A DNA stretch of 64,000 nucleotides from Candidatus Planktophila sp. (lineage in GTDB: Bacteria; Actinomycetota; Actinomycetes; Nanopelagicales; Nanopelagicaceae). A program made the translations under genes and the position numbers. Below, piece after piece: positions 1 to 8,366 of the stretch (positions are counted from its first letter, which is position 1; the number at the start of each line of letters is the position of its first letter). The stretch spans positions 186,001 through 250,000 of the forward strand of contig JAUSFN010000026.1 in the NCBI GenBank assembly GCA_030649935.1. Reading direction: 5' to 3'. Below the pieces are notes generated by a model. It saw only the letters and a list, made by a program, of their open reading frames with translations, made no database searches and was not told where the DNA came from.

Positions 1-564
1 GATAACTTAGATGGTGGCGCTGCTGGCACAGTCGCCGTTGTCACTTTAGGTATTTTCTATATCGCCTTTAACCAAGGCCAGGAATCAGTCAGCGCGCTCG
101 CAATCACCACTGCTGGTGCCACTCTCGGCTTTCTTATCTGGAACAAACAACCGGCCAAGATTTACATGGGCGATGCCGGTGCGCTGTTTCTGGGAGTGAT
201 CATTTCTGTTTTAACGATTCGCGTGGACCCCGGTATAAACCCGAGTTGGAAATCTTTAGCCCTCATGCCGATTTTGTTAGCCGTGCCAATTTTAGATACA
301 ACGGTTGCTGTAATATCGCGCATGTATCGCGGGATATCACCTTTGACTGGTGGCAAGGATCATTTGTCTCACCGTTTAGTGCGCAAAGGCGCAACCCATA
401 AAACCGCAGCTATTTTATTGTGGGCTGGTTCAGCTCTATTTGCCTTACTGGCCATAGGAATTTATAACTCCCCAGCAAATGTTGGGACTCCACTAATTTA
501 TCTCTCAGCAATTATTTGGGTAGGAGCTTTAATTTCTTTCCTACGAATCCCGTCTGAGGATTAA
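1..564 (+). CDS. Undecaprenyl-phosphate sugar-1-phosphate transferase (WecA/TagO/MraY family), 5' end missing
   Basis: The frame is open from base 1, so only the last 187 residues are present. Family motifs are clear: the Asp-rich DNLDG at the very start, PAKIYMGDAGALFLG near residues 51-65, and GGKDHLSHRLV near 116-126, which matches the cytoplasmic His motif of the polyprenyl-phosphate GlcNAc-1-P transferase family. Several hydrophobic segments fit a polytopic membrane enzyme. Members load a sugar-1-phosphate on undecaprenyl phosphate and start synthesis of wall teichoic acid, arabinogalactan-type linkers or O-glycans. It could prime the glycans made by the downstream locus, but it may equally be the core cell-wall enzyme next to which the island landed. 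Substrate is not readable from this fragment. Confidence 0.9.
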   Translation, partial: DNLDGGAAGTVAVVTLGIFYIAFNQGQESVSALAITTAGATLGFLIWNKQPAKIYMGDAGALFLGVIISVLTIRVDPGINPSWKSLALMPILLAVPILDTTVAVISRMYRGISPLTGGKDHLSHRLVRKGATHKTAAILLWAGSALFALLAIGIYNSPANVGTPLIYLSAIIWVGALISFLRIPSED

Positions 565-673
565 TTGAAGCAACAATTACAAACAATCTCGAGTTCGAAT
601 CTCCACCTACTAACATTTCTACCTTTAGGATTAGTAATTAGTCGCTTAAATGTGATATTGTTTTATCAAAGTT

Positions 674-727
674 CCAACCCACCAATAAGAGCCTCAGCGC
701 TCTTCCCGTAAGGGATAGGTGGGTTGG
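674..727 (+). ncRNA. Branched inverted repeat: terminator or small structured RNA
   Basis: A perfect 10-bp GC-rich stem (674-683 with 718-727) closes a loop that itself contains a perfect 6-bp hairpin (687-692 with 699-704) and a 3-bp hairpin (705-707 with 712-714), i.e. a three-way-junction layout. It is followed by a short T-rich tract. It lies 110 bases after the transferase gene. It could be an elaborate Rho-independent terminator, an element end, or an RNA; the sequence does not match a riboswitch I can name. Confidence 0.45.
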
Positions 728-854
728 TCATTTTAATAGTACTTATGGTAGCCATTTCTAAATATATTTAATTCCGTTGGCCGAAGTTTTGTTATCAATG
801 AACCCCAAGGACGTAATTCACTTCGTTCAAGTTCAACATATTTAGCCCACGAAA

Positions 855-860
855 TATAAT
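855..860 (+). promoter_or_regulatory. Candidate -10 box for the toxin-antitoxin operon
   Basis: Perfect TATAAT 69 bases before the toxin start. A -35 at about 832-837 (TTCAAC) is poor, so this rests on the -10 alone. Confidence 0.3.
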
Positions 861-928
861 CAGCTACTTGTCAGTGGCACTAGGTACTCTTTTTAGCAGA
901 GAAAAACTCTACTGAAAGGATCAACCCG

Positions 929-1357
929 ATGGCTCCTTGGTCTATCGAGGTTTTCACGGATTCAAATGGATACTCCCCTTTTACGAATTGGTTGGAGAAA
1001 GATTTAAGACCGGTGGAGGTCGAAGCGCTAGACATTGCAATTCAAAAAATATTGGCCCCAAACGGAAACTCACTAGCTTCGACCAAGTGGCTAACACCGT
1101 TGGGTCGAGGTCTCTATGAATTCCGAATCAGTCACACAGCAGATGAGATAGAAGGGTTCTACTCCCAGAAGGAGATAGGAAAAGGAAAAAAGCATCAAAA
1201 AATCTTGCTCCGGGTTTTTGTCCATTTTTACGGAAAGAAGGTTGTGTTGATCCTTGGCGGATATAACAAAGGGGCTCGCGACCAAACAAGATATCAACAG
1301 GAGCAGATTAGCCAAGCTCGAAAACTGTTAAAAAAGTGGAAATCTTACAAAGATTGA
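929..1357 (+). CDS. HigB/RelE-type toxin (phage Gp49-like family)
   Basis: A 142-residue protein that looks like the Gp49-like/HigB family of ribosome-dependent mRNA interferases: N-terminal strand IEVFTDSNGYSPFTNWL, central LGRGLYEFRI, then the basic core LLRVFVHFYGKKVVLILGG and a lysine-rich C-terminal helix. An AAAGGA Shine-Dalgarno sits 8 bases before the ATG. It is followed 50 bases later by an HTH antitoxin gene, the toxin-first order typical of higBA. The protein is somewhat longer than the usual 100-120 residues because of an insertion rich in Gly/Lys before the core. Assignment rests on pattern recognition of the family and the partner gene. Confidence 0.8.
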   Translation: MAPWSIEVFTDSNGYSPFTNWLEKDLRPVEVEALDIAIQKILAPNGNSLASTKWLTPLGRGLYEFRISHTADEIEGFYSQKEIGKGKKHQKILLRVFVHFYGKKVVLILGGYNKGARDQTRYQQEQISQARKLLKKWKSYKD

Positions 1358-1407
1358 CAGTATGTGTTTATCCACATATCATTGATTTCGATTGAAAGGA
1401 GATTCAA

Positions 1408-1803
1408 GTGGCAAAAAGTTTCGATGAAATTATGGCGCCTTATCGTGCCAATCGTTCGCTCGAGTCTAAGGAAGCGAATGAGGTCTTCTCGGCTGTCTAT
1501 ACCATAAGCGGCTCAATCATAGCTGCGCGTAAAATTCGAAAATTAACGCAGGTGCAACTGGCTCGCCTATCTGGAGTCCAGCAGGGTGATATCAGCCGTA
1601 TTGAAAATGGAAATCTTCTCCCAACGACTGCAACCCTTTCGAAATTACTTCTTGCCTTAGGTGCACGTATGAGTATTGAACTTGTAGATGAAAAATTAAT
1701 TCCAAACAAGCCTACTGTCGAATCAATTCAAGATGCTCGATCAAGTCTCACGAGTAAAACCAAAAACCCGCGTGAATTGCTCAAGAAGGTTAGTGCGAGA
1801 TGA
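1408..1803 (+). CDS. HigA-type XRE-family antitoxin
   Basis: A 131-residue DNA-binding protein with a Cro/C1-type helix-turn-helix around residues 37-90 (RKIRKLTQVQLARLSGV then ISRIENG). It starts at GTG with a strong AAGGAG site 7 bases upstream. It follows the toxin gene and should neutralise it and repress the shared promoter. The intergenic space carries a small inverted repeat (1361-1366 with 1373-1378) that overlaps a DnaA-box-like TTATCCACA; this could be an operator. The C-terminal 40 residues are polar and likely flexible, as in antitoxins. Confidence 0.85.
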   Translation: MAKSFDEIMAPYRANRSLESKEANEVFSAVYTISGSIIAARKIRKLTQVQLARLSGVQQGDISRIENGNLLPTTATLSKLLLALGARMSIELVDEKLIPNKPTVESIQDARSSLTSKTKNPRELLKKVSAR

Positions 1804-1817
1804 TTAAGGTTAGGTTA

Positions 1818-1874
1818 ATGACCCCTGGTGATCTACTACGAGAAGAATTCATGCGCCCGATAGGTATTAGTTAA
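1818..1874 (+). pseudogene. Stump of a second HigA/VapI-type antitoxin gene
   Basis: An 18-codon frame begins MTPGDLLREEFMRPIGIS and then hits TAA. This is a near-perfect match to the conserved N-terminus of HigA-1/VapI antitoxins, whose consensus runs (M)HPGEILREEFLKPLGLS. After the TAA the frame reads Ala-Leu, as the family would (GLSxxALA), but homology is lost within a few codons and the convergent methyltransferase gene ends at 1879. A nonsense change and a deletion or junction therefore removed the rest of the gene. Confidence 0.7.
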
Positions 1875-1878
1875 GCGC

Positions 1879-2835
1879 TCAAAAGGAGGAAGTATTTTTT
1901 TTATTTACAGTAAATGTCCAGAATGGTTCGATCTCGGAAAACTTCAACGATGATAAATCAAAATCGGCAGCACGCAGCATCTCCGTGATCTCGGCCTTGC
2001 TAAAGCGTTGTTCAAGAGATGTGCCAAAGCGATCCAGGGCATCATTTGCCAGCATCACAAAAGGCATGTCGGCATAATGATGTAATGGAAGGTTCGAAGT
2101 ATCTCTCCCAAGTTTACTTAATACTTTCGAAAGCCGTGCCAATGGCCAGTAAACAAGCGCGGCAATGACCGTGGCACTCAACCGCCTTACCTTTTGCGGT
2201 GACGCAGAAATAACTCGGCGCACTATATTCACACCCCTAAAAATCAATTTGTAATACGTCGGCTTATTTTCAAGGTTGTAATACAAATAGCAGAGAAATA
2301 AGCCTCCAGGTTTGATACTGCGCGATACATCCTTGATTGCCAACGCAGTATCGGGGATATGGTGCAGCACACCAAGTGACATTGCTAAATCCAATGAAGC
2401 GACCGGAATCGAATTAACCCCAACCGTTTCCTGCAAGACCACCACCTTCGGATCTCCCGTAAATTTTCTTTTTAAGACACTGCTCGCACCATCACTTGGT
2501 TCAAGGGCATACACCAGTGAAAAATAGAGTGCTAATCTCGAACTCCACCGCCCACTACCAGCACCAAAATCACCTGCCACCGATGTAGCTGGATTGAACT
2601 GCCCCAAATCTAACGGTGCGCAGTACGCGGCAAACTGAGCATCTAGCGCCTCGGCGGTTTCAGTTTCGGCGTAATCAAAGGCTGCCCATTCATGACCAAA
2701 GCCATCGATGACCCCTTGGTCAAGGTTTTCATCTTTGTCTCGTTGGCTCATAGATGGATTATATGTGAGTAACTCTTTCATTGAATCAAGAAGAAAGAAA
2801 TTAGCAAGCTTCAGAGTGTTTAATTCATTCTTCAC
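1879..2835 (-). CDS. Class I SAM-dependent methyltransferase
   Basis: A 318-residue protein with the SAM-binding glycine loop DFGAGSGRW near residue 90, an acidic strand end (ALEPSDG) near 115 and the post-motif LGVLHHIPD near 155, i.e. a UbiE/COQ5-like fold. The region after residue 190 is hydrophobic and basic (helices around VIAALVYWPLARL), seen in methyltransferases that act on membrane-bound or lipid-linked glycans. It is the last gene of the minus-strand colitose group and layout-wise resembles the methyltransferase at 38702-39658. Substrate unknown. Start may be the internal Met at about residue 29. Confidence 0.85.
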   Translation of the reverse strand: MKNELNTLKLANFFLLDSMKELLTYNPSMSQRDKDENLDQGVIDGFGHEWAAFDYAETETAEALDAQFAAYCAPLDLGQFNPATSVAGDFGAGSGRWSSRLALYFSLVYALEPSDGASSVLKRKFTGDPKVVVLQETVGVNSIPVASLDLAMSLGVLHHIPDTALAIKDVSRSIKPGGLFLCYLYYNLENKPTYYKLIFRGVNIVRRVISASPQKVRRLSATVIAALVYWPLARLSKVLSKLGRDTSNLPLHHYADMPFVMLANDALDRFGTSLEQRFSKAEITEMLRAADFDLSSLKFSEIEPFWTFTVNKKNTSSF

Positions 2836-2941
2836 CTTAAATCACTTTAAATTAACCCCTCACGAAACATTGCAGGGTAGGCCTTATGGAATTCGTCCTT
2901 GAGTGAAAACTCTAAGCGGAAAAGGCAAACTTGTTCCACAA

Positions 2942-3877
2942 TCAATTCCAGTCGCTATCTACAAAGTGCCAGGAAGGGTTTATTAAATCGTTTGGATCCT
3001 CCATTGATTTAAACCATTTTCTTGGTGCAATTATAAATTGTGAAGTTAAACTTAATTGGGCTGCCCAATAAGAAAAAGATGAGTTTGCGATTATATGCGC
3101 ATGCCCAAGCGACATCAACATTAGTGACTCTGCGGGATTTGAGTTCTGTGGTGGATTAATCCATAAAGTACTTATTGGAAGATCGTTTTCTAGAATTTGC
3201 TTTGCGACGCTAATATCATCAGAAAATACCCAAATAGGATTATTCCGTAGTTCTTTAGGAATCGCATTTAATGCATTTAAATAGTAGGTGCTTGATAAAA
3301 GTCCATAAATATCTTCGAGCGCTTGATAATCACCGCGCCTAACATGCATTATGACGGGTTGAGCTTCTCTGGCATACTCAGACATTTCACGATACCAAAT
3401 ACTTGGACTGTTTAGTTGTGGAACAAATGCATCCTCATCAATCAAAGTTTGAGCATATTTCCAAGTTTGAAAATAGCCTCGTATGGTAAGTGGATTTTTC
3501 ATGGCGCCTAAATTAGAGTCATATCCAATTTTCGGTGAGCGATATATTTTATAAAATTTAGTACAAAACCCATTAATTTGTTGATTTTTTCTTGCTAAGC
3601 GATTTAGTAAGCGGTCACTATTTTTCAAAATGTATTTAAATAGCCAAAATTGGTTCTGAGAAATATTGTCATGGAATTTAATCTCTGGAAAAATATTTGC
3701 CAAGTAAAACCCGTGATTAGTTTTTGCATTTCCAATATGCTTCAGGCTTATTAAAACCTCCGCATTGATTCTATTTGCTAGGTATTTTCCAGCGGCATAT
3801 TGGAATATAGTGTTACCTAATCCACCTTCGACCTCAACGATTACGTACTTTCTGTTTGGGAAAAATGAATATTTCAT
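2942..3877 (-). CDS. GT11-family glycosyltransferase (alpha-1,2-fucosyl/colitosyltransferase type)
   Basis: A 311-residue protein with the two hallmarks of family GT11: the N-terminal VEGGLGNTIFQYAAGKYLA (about 15-33) and the GDP-sugar-binding motif HVRRGDY (about 178-184), plus the C-terminal SFSYWAA motif. Family members transfer L-fucose from GDP-fucose. Here the gene lies 116 bases downstream of a GDP-colitose pathway and no GDP-fucose-specific gene set is seen, so colitose (3-deoxy-fucose) is the likely donor; GT11 enzymes that accept GDP-colitose are known in E. coli O-antigen systems. A second GT11 gene is at 28347. Confidence 0.88.
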   Translation of the reverse strand: MKYSFFPNRKYVIVEVEGGLGNTIFQYAAGKYLANRINAEVLISLKHIGNAKTNHGFYLANIFPEIKFHDNISQNQFWLFKYILKNSDRLLNRLARKNQQINGFCTKFYKIYRSPKIGYDSNLGAMKNPLTIRGYFQTWKYAQTLIDEDAFVPQLNSPSIWYREMSEYAREAQPVIMHVRRGDYQALEDIYGLLSSTYYLNALNAIPKELRNNPIWVFSDDISVAKQILENDLPISTLWINPPQNSNPAESLMLMSLGHAHIIANSSFSYWAAQLSLTSQFIIAPRKWFKSMEDPNDLINPSWHFVDSDWN

Positions 3878-3993
3878 AAAACTAGTCCTTCACTTGAGCC
3901 GCTTTGTTGGAATAGAAGCTGCCTGCGTTTCTATACAAAATATTTGCGTAGCATCGGCTTTCAAAAATTCCTTCATAAAAAATTAGCTTGAAC

Positions 3994-4971
3994 CTAACTG
4001 ACAGACTTAATATCAGCATCGACCATCAAGTCTGCTAGGTCCATCCAATGAGTTTTCGCTCGCCACCCTAGTACTCTTTCTACCTTTGATGGATCACCAA
4101 CAAGCGAGTTCACTTCCGTTGGGCGAAAGTATCGAGAATCCTCAACAACATGATCTTGCCATTGGAGGTTGGCTCGAGAAAAGGCACGCTCGCAAAATTG
4201 TCTTACCGTTGCCCCGACACCAGTTGCAACTACGTAGTCGTCAGGTTTGTCTAGCTGCAACATTAGCCACATAGTCTCCACATACTCTTTTGCATATCCC
4301 CAGTCGCGGATGGCATCAAGATTTCCAAGGTACAACTTTTCATCTGACCCACGTGCAATATTTGCGACGGCGCGAGTAATTTTGCGTGTCACGAAAGTTT
4401 CTCCTCTACGCGGGGATTCGTGATTGAAAAGAATCCCATTCGTTCCGTGAAGTCCATACGCATCTCGATAAGTAATAGTTGTCCAATAGGCATATAATTT
4501 TGCCGCCGCATAAGGGCTCCTCGGCCGAAAAGCACTGGTCTCATTTTGAGGCGGAGGAGTGGATCCAAATAATTCACTCGTACTCGCCTGGTAGAATCGT
4601 GTTTCTAACTTGCTAGAGCGGATGGCTTCAAGCAGAGTAATCGCTCCAACTGCATCAACTTGCGCGGTATAGGTCGGCATCGTGAATGAAACCATTACGT
4701 GACTTTGTGCGGCTAGATTGTAAACTTCATGTGGCTCTATTTCTCGAATAAGATTCGTTATTCCAGATGAATCGGTAATATCTCCGTAATGCAATATTAG
4801 GTTTGGTGAAGTTTGGTGCGGATCTTGAAAAAGATGATCAATTCTTGAAGTATTAAAAGTCGAAGCGCGTCGAATTAGTCCGTGAACTTCGTAGCCTTTT
4901 TCCAAAAGAAGTTCGGCCAGGTAAGAACCATCCTGACCAGTGATTCCAGTGATGAACGCCCTTTTCATCAA
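3994..4971 (-). CDS. gmd: GDP-mannose 4,6-dehydratase
   Basis: A 325-residue extended short-chain dehydrogenase. The N-terminal [20 protein letters not shown] (about 8-27) followed by HGLIRRAS is diagnostic for Gmd. The catalytic Tyr/Lys pair is in [12 protein letters not shown]. It converts GDP-D-mannose to GDP-4-keto-6-deoxymannose in the cytoplasm. Start overlaps the stop of the upstream colD-like gene by 4 bases, so the two are translationally coupled. Its product is the substrate of that neighbour. Confidence 0.95.
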   Translation of the reverse strand: MMKRAFITGITGQDGSYLAELLLEKGYEVHGLIRRASTFNTSRIDHLFQDPHQTSPNLILHYGDITDSSGITNLIREIEPHEVYNLAAQSHVMVSFTMPTYTAQVDAVGAITLLEAIRSSKLETRFYQASTSELFGSTPPPQNETSAFRPRSPYAAAKLYAYWTTITYRDAYGLHGTNGILFNHESPRRGETFVTRKITRAVANIARGSDEKLYLGNLDAIRDWGYAKEYVETMWLMLQLDKPDDYVVATGVGATVRQFCERAFSRANLQWQDHVVEDSRYFRPTEVNSLVGDPSKVERVLGWRAKTHWMDLADLMVDADIKSVS

Positions 4972-6146
4972 TACCTCCTTGAGAAGTCCAAAAGCGTATT
5001 TGCCAAAAGGTCTAATTCTTTTGACATATCGTAATGGTGATTACCAACAAAAAGTCCATTGTCGTGCACTTCATCAGAGCTAGGAAGTGCGCCAATTGGT
5101 GCGTGATCTAAGTGCGTTACAACTGGATTGCGCGTAAAATTTCCAGTCACGATGGGTCTACTCTCAATACCCGCATCAGTCAGCGAAGTGAGAAGTTCAC
5201 GACGATAACCTCTCAATTTTCCATCAAGAATCAAAGAAAAACCAAACCAAGAGGATTCCCCGTGTTCTTTTTGCGTTTTAAATCCTTCAATTCCTCTCAA
5301 TAGATCCAAGAAACGAAGTGCATTGGCTCTCCTGACTTTAATGAACTCAGGCAGTTTTTTTAATTGTACAACGCCGATCGCAGCCTCTATTTCTAAGGGT
5401 CTAAGGTTGTAGCCTGGAAGGACAAACCTGTAAAAGTCATCCCAATTTTCACCTGACTTATTGTGTACATGATTTTTGTTTGGGAGGTCGCGCGTCCAAC
5501 CATGTGCACGTATTGATTTGAGCGTATGAAATAGCGGTTCGTCGTCAGTCAGAATTACTCCACCTTCCATTGTTGAAATATGGTGGCTGAAAAAGGTAGA
5601 AAATGTTCCACCAATGCCAAAAGTTCCTGCATTTTTTTCTTGTATCCGTGCTCCAAGGGACTCACAATTATCCTCCAGTAGTTGCAAATCATTTTCCGAC
5701 GCAATTGACTGTAGCGAATCCCAATCGGCGCAATTGCCAAGAAGGTTCACGGCAAAAATTGCTTTCGTTTTTGGTCCTATTGCTTCTTGTACTTTATTGA
5801 CATCAATGTTAAGTGAGTCCGGATCAATATCCACGAACTTAAGCGAAAAGCCAGCTTGATTTACAGGAAAATATGTAGTGCTCCATGAAACAGCCGGGAC
5901 AATTACTTCATCTCCCGGGGACAATAATTGAGGATTTCGATATCGAGCAGCAGTGAGAAGGGCTAAGTTGGCACTCGAGCCTGAATTAACCATAACTGCA
6001 TATTTGCCTCCAAGTTTTTTTGCGAACTCTGTTTCAAACTCTTCAACTCTTGCGCCCATTGTAAGTCGCCCAGATCGAATAACTGACTGAATGGCTTCAA
6101 TTTCTTCATCGCCCCAGGTTGAACTTGCCAGACCGTATCTATTCAT
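4968..6146 (-). CDS. colD: GDP-4-keto-6-deoxy-D-mannose 3-dehydratase (ColD-type, PLP enzyme)
   Basis: A 392-residue DegT/DnrJ/EryC1-fold enzyme. The lysine that normally anchors PLP in aminotransferases is replaced: the motif reads [12 protein letters not shown] with His at 188-189. This His-for-Lys swap is the signature of ColD and of the related E1 3-dehydratases, which remove the C3 hydroxyl instead of transaminating. With gmd directly downstream and a ColC-like reductase upstream (8-base overlap), ColD is preferred over E1 (which needs an E3 partner, absent here). The other PLP contacts ([16 protein letters not shown]) are intact. Confidence 0.9.
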   Translation of the reverse strand: MNRYGLASSTWGDEEIEAIQSVIRSGRLTMGARVEEFETEFAKKLGGKYAVMVNSGSSANLALLTAARYRNPQLLSPGDEVIVPAVSWSTTYFPVNQAGFSLKFVDIDPDSLNIDVNKVQEAIGPKTKAIFAVNLLGNCADWDSLQSIASENDLQLLEDNCESLGARIQEKNAGTFGIGGTFSTFFSHHISTMEGGVILTDDEPLFHTLKSIRAHGWTRDLPNKNHVHNKSGENWDDFYRFVLPGYNLRPLEIEAAIGVVQLKKLPEFIKVRRANALRFLDLLRGIEGFKTQKEHGESSWFGFSLILDGKLRGYRRELLTSLTDAGIESRPIVTGNFTRNPVVTHLDHAPIGALPSSDEVHDNGLFVGNHHYDMSKELDLLANTLLDFSRRY

Positions 6147-7074
6147 CTGGGAAAATTATCCTATTAGTATTCAAATACCAATCGATTGTTGTAGCTAATC
6201 CAGAACTGATGCTAGTTTTGGGATTCCAGCCATGACTTCTTGCCACCGAGACATTAAGTAGTTTTTGAGACATACCCACGGGCTTAGATGAGTCCAAATT
6301 GAGTTCACCTCGTACATTGAGTGCATCCATGACCATGCCATAATATTCAGAAACGCTGTAATCAATCCCCGAGCCAACGTTCATCATAATGGGCATAGTC
6401 TCCAGTTTATCGAGTGATGCAATTGTAAATTCAGCTAAATCTTCCACAAAAGTGAACTCGCGACGGGCAAGACCATCACCCCACATATCTATACTCGTTG
6501 AACAATCGACTTTTGCCTCAACTACCTTTCTAATAATCGCCGCAATTAGGTGACTTCGCTCGAGCTCAAAATGATCACCAGGACCATACAGATTAGATGA
6601 AATAAAAACTTTCCAGTCCACCTTTTTAGTTTCTGATACATACTGCACGTGTTTTGCCCCAACAAGTTTGGCAAGTGCATAGCCCTCATTCGTCGGTTCC
6701 AATTTTCCTGAATAAAGTTGATCGACAGTCATTGGATTTGTTAGGTTTGTTGGATACATGCAGGAACTACCGAAGTAAATAAGGCGCTGCACCCCTATCT
6801 CATTGCATGACTGCAGAAGGTTGTTATCCATTCGAATATTTTCGCTCAAAAATTCAACTGGCTGCGCAATGTTTGCACTTATTCCACCAACCAATGCGGC
6901 CGAATGTATAACGGAATCTGGCCTATTCTCACTTAAAAATTCGCGTACTTGAAAGTTATCCCTTAGGTCTAGAACATTTCGGGGTGGAATAATGACGTCA
7001 ATTCCAGCTTGTATTGCGATTCGAGAAAGAGCAGACCCGAGCATCCCCGTGCCTCCGGTAATGAGTAATCGCAT
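6139..7074 (-). CDS. colC: GDP-L-colitose synthase-like epimerase/reductase (ColC; GDP-fucose synthase family)
   Basis: A 311-residue protein from the ATG at 7074 (a TTG ten codons upstream is in frame but less convincing). It has the NAD(P)-binding LLITGGTGMLGSAL, the SSCMYP motif and the YALAKL catalytic Tyr/Lys of the GDP-fucose synthase (Fcl) family. After Gmd and ColD the expected step is C5 epimerisation and C4 reduction to GDP-L-colitose, catalysed by the Fcl-like ColC. It is first in the colC-colD-gmd operon and overlaps colD. By sequence alone it could be Fcl, but the adjacent ColD makes ColC the better call. Confidence 0.82.
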   Translation of the reverse strand: MRLLITGGTGMLGSALSRIAIQAGIDVIIPPRNVLDLRDNFQVREFLSENRPDSVIHSAALVGGISANIAQPVEFLSENIRMDNNLLQSCNEIGVQRLIYFGSSCMYPTNLTNPMTVDQLYSGKLEPTNEGYALAKLVGAKHVQYVSETKKVDWKVFISSNLYGPGDHFELERSHLIAAIIRKVVEAKVDCSTSIDMWGDGLARREFTFVEDLAEFTIASLDKLETMPIMMNVGSGIDYSVSEYYGMVMDALNVRGELNLDSSKPVGMSQKLLNVSVARSHGWNPKTSISSGLATTIDWYLNTNRIIFPDE

Positions 7075-7174
7075 CTCGTCAGTATATTCATTTGGAATGA
7101 ACAATTTTCGAGAACCGGCCGCGATTTTTGACGTTGGTAATCTTTAAATGGAATCAACCGCGAGGTGGTACAGG

Positions 7175-7318
7175 CTAATTCGATTGATCAACTTGGACTT
7201 TGATTACGAATTCGTTTTCTCCTCGAAATTGAAAGCGATAAGCCACCATGAAACCGTTATTGAAATGCGGGTAAACCTTCTTAATTTTTACATCACGGGC
7301 ATCCACTGATATCTTCAT
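7175..7318 (-). CDS. Possible 47-residue small protein
   Basis: A short frame (start ATG at 7318, stop TAG at 7175) in the 320-base divergent gap between colC and the next gene. The product has alternating hydrophobic and charged residues (begins MKISVDARDV, ends VIKVQVDQSN) that look like a small beta-domain, but it contains no leucine and has no clear ribosome-binding site. It may be a chance frame or a remnant. Confidence 0.25.
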   Translation of the reverse strand: MKISVDARDVKIKKVYPHFNNGFMVAYRFQFRGENEFVIKVQVDQSN

Positions 7319-7398
7319 GGCTACCGATGAAAATCGCCTTAAAAGTGCAGCCCAAACAGAAGTTCCTTAATAGTAGCTCTTCCATTAGAATTGCCCGC

Positions 7399-8355
7399 AT
7401 GGCAAAGGTTGCGGTTACTGGTGGCGCTGGTTTCATTGGTTCGAACTTAACTCGCCGGCTGGTTTCCGAGGGCTACGACGTCGTAATTGTCGATGATCTT
7501 TCCACCGGACTTCTCTCAAACATAGACCAAGAAAAAACTGAGTTTCATCAGATTTCGATTACCGAGCCAAAAGCTCTCAGTGCCGCGCTCAAAGACTGCC
7601 AAACTATCTTTCACTTAGCCGCCCGTGGCTCAGTGCCTCGTTCAATCAAAAACCCCGTCGCCACGCATGATGTCAATGCAACGGGCACGCTGAATGTTCT
7701 AGAAGCCGCACGCACGAATGGTGCTCACGTAATCTTTTCCTCATCATCATCGGTGTACGGCCGCAATATGCAACTACCAAAAGATGAGTCAATGTGGCTC
7801 GGTCCAATGACTCCATATGCCGGCAGTAAGTTAGCGGCCGAAGGTTACGTCCAGGCTTATGCCGCGACCTACAATGTTCCCACAACACTTTTGCGTTTCT
7901 TTAACGTCTTCGGTCCGCGCCAACGCCCCGACCACGAATACGCCGCAGTTTTACCAAAGTGGATCTGGCTTGCAATGCAGGGCCAAGCCATTGACGTCTA
8001 CGGTGATGGCAGTGCATCTCGTGACTTCACATACGTCGACACGGTCTTAGATATTGCAATGACGGCTATGAAAGAGAAGGTATTAACCGAAGGCGCTATG
8101 AACTTGGCTTACGGCAACCGAATCTTCCTTAATGGAACCATTGAAATGCTAATGAAGCACTTTCCTGATTTACAGGTTAATTACAAAGCTGAACGCTTGG
8201 GCGATGTTAAAGAATCCCAAAATGCTCCAGTACTTCTAAAAAAACTCTTCCCCAATGTTCAACCCAAAGAGTTTGAAACCGCATTGTCTGAAACCGTTGA
8301 CTGGCTTAAAGAGTTTGGCCAAAGCGTTGCTAACGGCCCTGCGACCGAAGATTAA
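7399..8355 (+). CDS. NAD-dependent sugar epimerase/dehydratase (UDP-hexose 4-epimerase-like)
   Basis: Extended SDR of 318 residues counting from the ATG at 7399, where the conserved MAKVAVTGGAGFIGSNL begins; an upstream in-frame ATG at 7327 adds 24 unrelated residues. It has VDDLSTG after the second strand, the SSSSSVYG active-site Ser region, YAGSKLAAE catalytic Tyr/Lys, FFNVFGPRQ and YGDGSASRDF, all typical of UDP-glucose/UDP-GlcNAc 4-epimerases and relatives. It sits 11 bases before the asparagine-synthase-like gene, so both are probably co-expressed. Exact substrate is not resolvable. Confidence 0.85.
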   Translation: MAKVAVTGGAGFIGSNLTRRLVSEGYDVVIVDDLSTGLLSNIDQEKTEFHQISITEPKALSAALKDCQTIFHLAARGSVPRSIKNPVATHDVNATGTLNVLEAARTNGAHVIFSSSSSVYGRNMQLPKDESMWLGPMTPYAGSKLAAEGYVQAYAATYNVPTTLLRFFNVFGPRQRPDHEYAAVLPKWIWLAMQGQAIDVYGDGSASRDFTYVDTVLDIAMTAMKEKVLTEGAMNLAYGNRIFLNGTIEMLMKHFPDLQVNYKAERLGDVKESQNAPVLLKKLFPNVQPKEFETALSETVDWLKEFGQSVANGPATED

Positions 8356-8366
8356 ATACTGTACAC

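Larger units (their letters stand above)
565..928. other. Non-coding stretch before the toxin-antitoxin genes
   Basis: No convincing gene on either strand. It holds a tRNA/tmRNA T-arm-like string at about 588-618 (4 of 5 stem pairs around a TTCGAAT loop), the branched inverted repeat at 674-727, and a perfect TATAAT at 855-860 upstream of the toxin gene. Confidence 0.6.

Noticed and set aside
4968-6146. Perosamine-type GDP-sugar aminotransferase
   Set aside because: The PLP-anchoring lysine required for transamination is replaced by His in [12 protein letters not shown], which fits a 3-dehydratase instead.
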